64,000 bases of DNA, from positions 10,165,161-10,229,160 of the forward strand of contig OX155972.1 in the NCBI GenBank assembly GCA_944548615.1. The letters are read 5' to 3'. The notes beneath the pieces were generated by a model. It did no database searches. It was not told where the DNA came from and saw only the letters and a program-made list of their open reading frames with translations. Shown piece by piece: positions 9,801-21,800 of this stretch (within the stretch, counting starts at the first letter, position 1; each line of letters begins with the position of its first letter). The DNA comes from Micropterix aruncella (lineage: Eukaryota; Arthropoda; Insecta; Lepidoptera; Micropterigidae). The translations under genes and the position numbers were made by a program.

Positions 9801-12800
9801 ATATTTTATCTACTGTCGCTTAATTCTAAAGCCTATTCTGAGTCTGAAGAATAAACTCCTGGGCATTTGAGGTGTTTGTAAACATTGCTATCAAGTATTT
9901 TTATATCGACGTAGCAGGAAAAATGTAGTCTAAATGGTATCAACGTTGTCAAGGTCAACTGGTATTCTTCCAAGAAATTATTCCGCCGATTATTTTTTTG
10001 CTAACCGGTAATCTGTTTGTTATCATTGATAAGAAATTAGATAACGCACCCTTAGAGCAAGATGACGATAATGTCGTAACTAAAAAATAACTATTTAGAG
10101 AGAAGAGATAAATTAAACTCCGTAGCACTCGAAGTAAAAATAAAAAAAATAAATTTTGATATAATTATGTGTGAAACTCAATTTAATTTTTAAAAATAGG
10201 TAATCTATACTTACACGTGACATACGTAGGCATAATTCTCATTTTTTTTATAATTTGATAAAAACATACATGCCCTAGGATTAATTAGATTTTTAAGCCT
10301 AAGTCGTAGGTATAATAATTAGACGTGAACAATATCTCATATATTTTTCGTTGTGGCATACTTTAGTAATTTATTTATTATTTATTTATTTATTACGGCC
10401 ATGTACAGCTGTTTGCAACAAGAGTAACATGAAACGTACTGTTAGGGACTGAGCTAAATGTAAGCGGTGGTTGAGGTGCGCGGACCGGCGTTCGGTCACA
10501 CCACTACAGATATTAGTGCTGTGACATCACTCGCCTAATGCTACTCGAGAGTAATAGGTATAGGCATGTATGCTAACGAAAGAACGCGTGTTCTACGAAC
10601 GCCGGTCCTTCCATCTCAGCCACTGCTTACATTTAAGTCCCTTGCTGCCCGTCCAAGTGATATTTATTAAACGTATGATAGTTAAAAAAAAGGATAATAG
10701 GTTGCTCTTCGCATTGCTTTTCGGATCTCAAATACACTCAAGAGCTCCGGGTCACTAACATAACCCGAATATGTAGAAAACTAAGAATGCTAACATATTC
10801 AATTAAAATGTACATTATAGACAGTTATTACTACTAAAATAAAACTAACTATACTTATTAGTTGCTCTAAAGCAGTGATTCCCAAAGTGCTCTATATAGA
10901 CCCCCAGGGGTCGATTTCGATTCGCAGGGGGTCCATGTCAGCGAGAAACAAAAATTGGGGTGCACGAGATGTAAATGGGGGTCCACGTTAGTGATCTCCA
11001 TCTAGGCAGATCACCATAAGCATTCTATTATAATAATAGAATGCTTATGGTCACCAATTATAATAATAGCAATAAACAAACGTGCGCGTCACAAGTATCA
11101 CGGAATGAAATCAACCTTCAACTCAAATTGCATCACTAGTCGATTGAATAGGCCAGCGCACATGACTAACGAGGGAAGGTGCGAATGAGATATGTGAAAA
11201 AATTGCGCTTTAATGGTTATCCGTGTGAACGAGTAGGATAAACGCGCCACATGAATGAGCAAGCGAGATAGTGCTACATGTGCACTTATGTGCGGCTTTC
11301 CCAAATGATTCGTGCTTTAAGGTCGTGGACGCTTGGGAATAAACAAATAAAATTTTTACATATTTGTTTTTTTTTACAACTGTCCACATTACCAAAAACC
11401 CTATGTAGGCAATCAGTACTGTTCCAGCTTTCAAGAAACTTTTAATGTTAGTAAGTTCAGGAAAATTCAGGCAGGGGTCTACGGAAAACAGCAAAAGGGT
11501 CCACGAGTCAAGAAAGTTTGGGTACCTCTGCTCTAAAGCAATGCTATCAAAAAAGCTTAAAACAAAATAAATATTTTTTGGAAAAATCGAACTAAAAATT
11601 TACTGCTTTTGTTTTCGCTATTATTACTGTTCTCTCACCAAAAAATATATAACAAACAGTCTTGGTATTCATTAATAATATGTCAAAATATTTAATAAGA
11701 TATTACACTTAGTTTCCAAGAACATCAACTTTTATGTTGGTGACGCGGATTCATTGCTCTTGGGTATATTACGATAATTTTAACCAGTCAAATTACTAGC
11801 GCGTTTTCCTTGTATTTAATATTTTTGTTATAGACCATATTTTACTATTTGTTGTTACAGATCGTGTTTCAGTATTTGTTGTTATAGACCATATTTAATT
11901 ATTTGTTGGTATAGACCATATTTCAGTATTTGTTGTTATATACCATATTTCAGTATTAGTTGTTATAGACCATATTTCAGCCAACTTTAATTTTGGTCGA
12001 CATGTTTCTCATCATAATTGTGTGTTGGTTTCCGTGATATTTGTCAAACTCATTACACCTCTATGTTTCGCTCAATAATGAACAAAACAATTAGCAAAGC
12101 GTTCTGTCAGATTCACCCATCGACCGACATCAACCTAGCCTACGTTTGACAATCCAAATTGTTTACTTATCATAGTAGATTATAATGGTAGATACGTAAC
12201 AAAAACTGATAGAGAATAATAGTTTCGTTCAATAACGAAAAACATAGTATTTTTTTTATTTTATAATTGTATTGACGTTATAACAATATTAAAAATAAAC
12301 TCTTTATGTGCAATAAAAAGGCGAGTTTATACCCTATGACACTCTGGATGAAATAACGATTCTAACAATACTACACACTTTTAAATCGGTTCAAGCGTTT
12401 AGAAATTATGGTGGAATAAATAAATTGAAAACATGCAAAGATGAACCCTGAACACATTACACTCCTATTTTGTCGGTCAGTCATGTAATAAGAAAATCGG
12501 CCCGACGAAAATATTTCATCAACTCTGAAAAATGGATATTCTAGTGAAAAATGTAACCGTATCCGAATCCTTCAGCAAAAAAAGACATTAAAAATAAAAA
12601 GATTTTTTTTTATAAATCGTTTAAAGTATACATATTACTAATAAAATAAAGGCTGTTTAATTAGGGGCGAATAGGGGAAAACAATATTTCTCTTACTAAA
12701 TTTATTATTACAGTGAACAATTTCTCATACATGCTGGGACTCAAGCATGTCCGAGCAAACACTAAAACTTTAAATTTGACTTTTACAATATCGGGTGACT

Positions 12801-15800
12801 TTTTGGCTGTAATATTATTACGAAAATTTATTAGCTTAATTAAGTCCCGAGCGCTATTTTTGTCCTTTGTCGGAATATAAAATATAAAGAAAAATAAAAT
12901 CTGCTTTCTTTTCACCTCATTTGCCGCTTAGGAGATTGTGGCGTGCAGACCCAGTGGTTTGGTCTTCCTTACACCTGTCTGGCGAGAGTATGCCTCGGCT
13001 TCTATCCTTTCATTACAAGTTTTGTATTAAACAGCAATGTTCGTATGTAAGTTGTCCGTTTTAAAATTTGCAAACCAATTTTCAACCACTTGCTGGTATC
13101 CGATTGAGCTGAAATTTGGCATACTTTTGTAAGTTTCTTGACAGTGCAATAATTTAGTGCATCGAGTTGATTTGATGATGGATCCGGGATCTAGGGACTG
13201 GAACTCCCTAATGACAAATGGTAGGATAGCCGAATTTGGGCTAGTATGTTTTATTATCATGAGTAGGTACTTTCCATTACATATGACGACGAGGGTCTGA
13301 AGATGAAGGCGGAAGAATATCGCTGGAACTCCCCAGCGTAAAGTGGTAAGATAGTCGATTTTCGGCTCGTTTGTTTTATCATCAGTACTTTCTATTGCAT
13401 ATGATGACAAGGGTCTAAATGTGGATCTGGAAGATTGCCAGTGGAACTCCCTGATAGAAAGCGTCAAGATAGTCGAGCTTGGGCTCGTTTGTTTTGTTGT
13501 CTTGAGTACTTTCTATTACATATGATGACAAGAGTTGAAGATGGAGCCGGTATATTTCCACTGAAACTCCTTGATGGATAGTTTATTTATTTATTTTATT
13601 TATTTGATTATTTCCGTAATTCAGGTTACAAATTCCAAAGAAAATCCTTATTCTAACAAAAAAACAGTTTATAAGAAGTGTATATATTATACCTAGCTTA
13701 GAAAGGAAATTCATATTTTGACATAACGGTTTACCACCTCACTAGGTGTGAACCTGTGTTGAGGTGGTACTAACATCGATGAAATCTTTTGAGATGAGAG
13801 GGCAAATCTTATCTAATACTTGAGTACAATTTAAAATTTAAGGTTAAATTCAAAAACATCAATAAAATTATAAACTAAATTAAAATTTATGACAATCTAC
13901 TAAGTTATATGGAATAATAATATTTTTTTATATATTAGATATAAACACATATACATATGATATATACCATATATAGATATATATTATTATTATATATATT
14001 ATATATATTATATAACGTATATATACTAATATTATATATAAATTCAAACATATAATATGATAGTAGGTATATAAAATAGAGTTATAATATATAAAATATA
14101 AATAAATATATATCACGATCACACCTGAGAACTTAATAATTTTTCACAGTCTTCCCTAGATTTATTTAAAAGCCAAGTTGCTACCACTCTTCTAAACGTA
14201 GCGTAAGGTACGTCGGTCGTTTGAACGTCCATTGTCAGTATATTGTAAAGCTTTGGAGCTAGAAATGTATAATGTCTTTGTCCGTACGTCGTGTTCATTT
14301 TTAACTCCGGTTGTCTGTATCGATTTCTAGTGTCATAGTGCTAAGATGGTCAAGTTTGGGCTCGTTTGTATTGTTGTTATGAGTACTTTCCATTACTCAT
14401 GATGACGAGGGTCTGAAGATGGAGCCGGGAGATCATCACTGAGACTCCCAGGTGAAAAGTAAATCTTGGTTTAATAAATCCTTCTTTACTCCTAATTTTA
14501 TTCATATTGGAGCCACTTGTGTATAAGGTTACCTTGCCATCGTAGTATTAGTATTAGATTGGAATATAGTAGGCTTTCTTACCCTCCGGATGTATCCTGT
14601 AGGTTTTCTTGCTCCATGACTTTGTAGACAACTCATCTCTTAGATGTAACCACATTCATTACCATAGAAATATAATCATAACGTGATGTACCTAAAGATA
14701 ATCGAAATGCGTACTATTAACCATTAAATTATAATCGCGCATTGCTCAATTTTATCATTTCTCATTAACTTAATTCTAAGTGATTACTTGTTATTAATTT
14801 AAAAAACGAAATGATTGTAATTTATATTATGTTTAAATGTAGCAACATTTGTACCATTTATATGCATATTATTATTAATTTTATAAGAAGAAACTAAAAA
14901 TGTAAAGTTATTCAACATTTTAATAAAGATCTTAAACTTGTACTTTTTCACAAATCATTTTAATTATTAATTAGCTATTCAATAAGTAAATAGGACACTA
15001 TTTTCTATATCCGAAAAAGTTGACTGATTTTGAATCAGCCTAAAACAGTTTTGGAATATATCCATATTATGGTCTCGACATAAAACTTTCTCGTATTTAC
15101 GGCAATATTGCGAAATTGGTGGCATTTAACTCAGCCACACGTACAACTGGCTGTTGGTCTGAGTGGCGACAAAGAATTCAAGGCGCCCAAATAGCTATAT
15201 TTGGACTATCTTTCTCGGGTTAAGATAAAGTTTTGTGTCATATTTGCTGACTCATTCAAGAAATCGGGCATTCTTTTTAAAACATTGCATTTTTTTACTT
15301 TTTTCAGGGGTTTGTTTAATTGAAACCGAGAGCTCGAGGGATTCGAAAAAAGTGACCAATCTATCAGACGGCAGCTCAAACTATGGTCTTTTTCAGGTAT
15401 TTCAATAAAAAAAACCTTATTTCAAACATACATTTAATGCTAACTTACTCTAACTACACCAACTATTCATATGATCACACAGCTTTCCCATCTCCTATTT
15501 TCTAACCAAACTTATAAATAAGACAAGTGTATAAAATCGAAGACTATCGCGGTTGTTTGACATTATATAAAGAATAGAAACGAATTTACCGCTTGAAATT
15601 TGTAGCACCTGACGTTTCGGTGACGTTGCAGCCGCCGTTGTGCTATCCAAGGAACAATTATAAAGCCCATTGTGCTATCCAATGAATAAATTGTGCTACC
15701 CAATAAACATTGTGCTATCCAATGAACATTGTGTATAGCCCATTGTGCTATCCAAGGAACAATTCTACTTTTCTCGCATAATCCGGGAAGCCATTGAAAT

Positions 15801-18800
15801 AAGAAGAACCCCGAACTTCAAGAGAGACGACGGTTAAAAACTCTCCTCTACGTGGAACCCTCTTTTTAAAATGTTCCCGCCGCCGAACGTCGAACGCAAG
15901 GACGTAAGACAGGATACAGTGTTGTGTGCAAGACAGATTTTCGAAATTCGCGCGCTCCTAGTCCGGCCCCCCACCACCGTTATAACCTACGAAGTGGCGG
16001 CAGCGGTATGCGGCCTACCCGCAAAACAACGGATTGACAGCTCTTTTAGTCTATCCTGGAGAACGGCGGCTGCAACGTCACCGAAACGTCGGATGCTACA
16101 AATTTCACGCGGTAAATTCGTTTCTATCCTATTTATAAGACAAGTGTATATTAGGTATACAGGGTGGGTTATTAATTAGTGACATCCTTGTAGTGGATGA
16201 ATCAGTATGACGATCTACGCAACATTTGTCTAAAAAAAACATTTTTTTTCTTTTTAAATTGAAAAAAATATATATTTTGAAAAAGAGTTAAAAAGAGCTA
16301 TGAACACGATGCGCTATTTAGTGGTAGGTAAACTATCTCTAATATTGTATATTAGCGATATTTTACCTACTATTAAATAGCGCAGCGCGCTCAAATCTTC
16401 TCAAACTTTTCTTCAAAAGATAAAATTTACAAATGTGACAAAAAAAAAGTTTATTTCCGTTTACCTATTTGTTTTTTGGTTTACTTATGGTTTATTTTTT
16501 TTATTAAAACTTGCTTACCTAGTCCTACTGAGTCACCCACTATAAAAAAGATCACACTATTTAAAAACTCATTCTGTATAACTCATAATTATTAAAATCG
16601 TGTTTCAGTTTTATAATAATTTTTCCTTGGATACCTATGGTAACTAATTCGTTGTGTTTCCTTAAAGGGGCGCTATGAGTGCATACAATGTAAGCTTTAA
16701 CGAAATTTACTTACTTAACACCACAGAAATAGGTACTTACTTGTTTAAGAGGTCTGTAAATAGCTGCAGATCAAATCAGTTTGACCGATATTGGCGGCTT
16801 GCTCCCGCATCGCACAGTAACCTAAAATCTACACCAAATATCTCATTATTACCATAGATACATAGACGGCCGCTAGAGTAATTTTGCGCGTAATTTCGCG
16901 GATATTTATGGTAAAATTCCATTGTCCAACATCATCATTTTTTTTCGAGAAATCATCAAAAAATTTATTGGTTTTTATGAGCCAATATCTAAATATTTTT
17001 GTATGTAAATAAGCAAAACAAAATATTACATTTGATAGAGAATCTAATAAAGATCACGAATCTAAATTGAGTCTCGTATTTTTCCGTAAGACAAGTACAA
17101 GTTAGAAATGCCGTTATTTTCACTTTTTCGACTTTCTCATATTTATTCATAAATATGTAATTGTTTTATAAAATGATATTTCAATGTCCTAAATACGAAA
17201 TTTCAATGCGATTATTGCACAGTTATTTATTTTATGATTGCTATATTAGTTCCATACTTATAGTACTTTATGTCGAGCGCGGCGATATTGTAAGAAATTC
17301 CAATAAATTGCCGAGGTCTGCTATGCCGCTACTCGAAGGGTTAAGTTAGCGTCACACAATCCTACATACACTCACATAAACATACGACACTTCCTACGTA
17401 CACTCATATCAGATAAACATACACTCACATAAACATACCACAATAATTTATACTTTATTTCTAGATTAACACCAAGAGATGGTGCAAAGAAGGACGAGCA
17501 GGAGGAATGTGTAATGTAAAATGCAACGGTTTGTTAATTTATTTTTTATGTCTATTTATTATCAAAATGGAGATGCAATAAAACAATACAACTACAATGT
17601 TCCAATGCTACACTTCCAATTGACTTCAGATAAAGTTATGGCATTATTTAGCCAGACAAGTCCCAATAAAGTTACCACTTGAAACCGAATATTTTATCAT
17701 ATTATTCCAGATTTAATATCTGATGACATCACGGAATCAGCTCGATGTGCTTTGAAGATATTTGACACGGAAGGTTTCAAATTCTGGAATAAATGGGTGC
17801 AACGCTGTAAAGGGCGAGAACTTCCCGATTTAACTATGTATGTACAATATAATATTATTTATTAATGTAAGCTCATGATATTAATAATAATATGATAATG
17901 ATAATAATAATAATAAGATTCCAGAGCAAATAAAAAAGCTTTGGAGAGGACCAATTAAAAAAGATAATTATAAATAATTTGGTAAGAAACCCAATTTATG
18001 GTATAAGGGAGTTTGAAAATTCCGAGTTTATTTTCCATGTTGATAATTAGCAAAATTTGATTTTTTTTAAACATAACGGTATTATGATAGCTGATTTTAT
18101 AATTCTCATATAATTTATAATACATCTATTTATGTTTAAAAAATACGAAGGCACATTGCTGGATTGACAATAAAATTATTTTACGTTGATTATTCTACAT
18201 AGAATTTGCATTTCTATTTTAATATATTATTCTCTCTTACTATTTAATGACATTAGTATATTTTGAATATTTGTAAGTAGGTAATATTGAATATAATATT
18301 ATAGCCATGACAACTATCTTGATAGTTATGTTTTTAATAATTTAATTTTAAGCATTTAATTTTGTGACGCATCCAAGTGGAGGAATGCCTATCTACTGGA
18401 GTAGTTGATTGTATTGTAAATTAGATGAGATTTTGTAACATAATGTCATTTTAAAAGTTAAATTTATGAGTACAAATGTTTCAATTACACATTTTATACG
18501 AACACTGAAAGTAAAAAATTATAAAGTTAAAAGTTTTATTTGACCTTAGCTCTCTCGGCCAATCATATGCATTTATGTTTTTTTTTAATAGAAACATTTG
18601 CACCATTTTAGAGATTTATGTAATATTTAATTATTGGTATTATTTTTGTAAAAGTATGTTATACATAGTGCATTAGAAGTAGAAATATAGAAATATAGGA
18701 GACATATTTTATGATCAAAATAAGTTATATATCACAAAGTAATATATCGCAGTCAATAATTTGTAAACTTACCAAGGAAGTAAACAGGTTATTTTAATTA

Positions 18801-21800
18801 AAATAAGAGTAAATATGGATATATAATGAATTACCCTTTGAACTTAAAAAATAATATTAAGCCTCGCATAAAAAAATATGTAAAATTTATATTGGATTTA
18901 AATTTGGCTACTTTTTATAATCATTAGTATTGTGTAAGTAGGTACGTGTACATTTTCTATAAGATTGTCTAAAATCTGTAAAAAAAATTGGAAATAAATT
19001 GAATCGAATTGAAAAATTAAATAGGGATCTATATCTAAGAGAAATTTCCGTAAAAACGATCCAAAATAATTACAATAATTATAAGATTCCGATTTTTAAA
19101 CAAACCAATCAGAGTTTTAATAAATAAATATATAAATGAATTAATACTCTCAATAAGTTGGACATATTTCAAAATTTATTAGTTTTTCAGAAAAAATAAA
19201 TATAGATTTCCAGAACAAAAACAAGTTTAAACCAAATCTACCAGGTCTTTTTTTAGATTTCACTGTTTAAAAATCCAAAAAAATCCTATTGATGTGGTAT
19301 TTTTTAACTTTGTGTCTTTGAGATTAACGATAGACTTTTATTTAATATCTATATAGAGATTATCACTGGCCTTTTAGGGCATTATATTCCAGTATAAATG
19401 ATTGATTTTCTTCATTCAAAACGAGGCAGTCATTCTTGAGAGTCATTTAGGAAAGTGCATATAAATTTACATAGTGTTGTGGCCCTTATTTCGTTTCTCG
19501 CAAGCCTAATCTTAGTTGATTTTAAAATATAAGAAATTCATTACCATTCCTATTATTTTGGATTCCGTTTCTTAAACTTTAAGAACGTGTCTTAATTCAC
19601 AGCGTTTCCGGTTTTGTCCGTAGTCATTCCTAATCGGTACTAAATTTGACAGTCCCTCGTGGCCAGCGCACCATCTGGCTTCACTTTTTTTTTTTGGAAT
19701 GTCCTTGTGCGCTTCGTAATTTTAGTATAAAATGCATCAAAGTGCATCTAAAAATCAAAAAGAGTGGTTAGCGAACACTAATTACTAAAAAAAATGGTGA
19801 AAGATTTGCAATGCCACCTGTGCCATCGTCATTTCCATATCAGTGCAGTTTTAGACCCCGACAAATTATCGATTTAGGCACTGAGAAGGAACGGAATACG
19901 GACCAATATTTTTTGAATATAAGCTAATAATTATAATTTAAAATTTATTTATTCGTTTACCTCATTTATATGAATTGAGTATCTTACAAGAAAGAGAAAA
20001 TTCATGAAATACGCATTAAAAAACCTTCTAATTAAATGCCTGTCTCTTTAAACAGTTCGATTTTCGACAGTTTTTATTTATCCCCTAAAAATCTCGATTT
20101 TAACCCTATCCGCCATAACAGTGTAGAAATGGAATACGAAAACGTGCCTAAACTGGGCGTATTGATATTTTTAGAACCTGATAAGCTCTAAGTGAAGAAG
20201 TGCCACTTAGGACCATTGAAAGAAAATACCGAAACTTCTGTTAAACACTAAGCTCCGTTTTAGCGCGTTTTTAGACCCTGAATAGGCACCAATAAGAAAC
20301 GAAATACATGCCACTCTGTGGTTTTTTAAAGTGCACAAAGGAAATGGTAAATTTTTAAATACTTCTCTTAACTGCTATGGACCGTATGTGTAAAAACTTT
20401 TGAATTACTACATATATTTGCTTGATTCAAAATTTGACATAATATATAGTAGGTAATATCGGTGTTTTACAGTGTTAGCATTAAAAAATAAAAGAAATAT
20501 AGCTACTATCGTAAAAAACACACATTTTCCTCTGCTTTTTTAAAAAAATAATGATTTTATTAAGATAACTGCTACATAACCCTATGTTTTCAGCAATATT
20601 TATAATTCATTATTTTGTTACATTTTTACAAAATACGCCATTACTTTATATTATTAATTTGGCTCTTGATTAAATGAGGTCTAATTTCACCGAAATACAC
20701 ACTGTATGCTATTAATGTAAAGCGTATAATATATAATGGTTGATTTTAAAGTTAATATTGTATACATATACATAAAGCATTATGCATATAATCATAATAT
20801 ATCATATGGTATTTCTTATTTCTCGCAATATTTTTATAATCGTATTTATATAATTGTATTCTAATATAAATATGTTTATAGCATAATATATTTATTATTT
20901 ATTGTAATCGAATTTCGGTATGTATGTACTTACCATATTTTTACATAAATATGATTAGGTATATACATTGTAATATTTATACAGATTATTATATATTAAA
21001 TTTTAATTAGGTACATTTACTGTTTCTAAAAATAAAACGTTAGTCAATTTAGTTCTTTATAAATTAAATCGCTAATTTTATTTGTTTACTCTGACCCGCC
21101 TAGGTACAGGACAGTACAGTCCTAGTCAGGTGGGTACAGACCATTTGCTACATTTGCGTGTTAAATTTTTCCGAGTTACTTTATAACATTGGTAATAATG
21201 TGGCTATGGGCCCGATTGCGTTTCTTTGTGAAATAAAAGTAAAATTAGTCCAACGAACGATCGCCGATAAATACTACCTGCCGAACTTATACTCGTCCGA
21301 ATAAATTCGAGCATATTTCGTGCTGTGTAAGATTTGACCTTGGCGGGCAGTTTTAATGCGAAAAAGTGACAACCGGTCATCTCACAATCCGCTCTAGCTT
21401 ATTGCCATGTCTCGTTCACACGGACTAATTTCGGTTCACAAAGAAACGCAAGGAAATAAAAATATAAAAATTTTTGGTAAATATGTATGATAATGAATAC
21501 TACATATATATTTGCCTATTTCATCAAAACGAAGGTATGTGTACCTATTATTTATTTATTTATTGTTGTTTTTAATTTAGCCTCGTTAAAAAAAACTCTT
21601 CAACTATTATGTTGACATTGTTCAATGGGTCTTTGGTTACTTGTTGGTATATAATTTATAACAGCATTTCTATTAAATTGTGCTAATATTACTTCCATGG
21701 GATTTTTTTTTGACTTTCTCTATGTTAGTCGTAATATATTTTTTTATTTTCAGATGTCCTGAATATCACACCAGCTACACATATACTGATAGAATTATCG

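Noticed and set aside
13027..13467. 146-codon minus-strand frame
   Set aside because: It spans 120-bp satellite units and repeats with the same period; no domain.
13928..14122. Ile/Tyr-rich frame on the minus strand
   Set aside because: It comes from a (TA)n stretch in a LINE 3' UTR.
15871..16179. 102-codon plus-strand frame in intron 2
   Set aside because: It runs through the Penelope-type arm and past its end into flanking DNA; no independent gene evidence.
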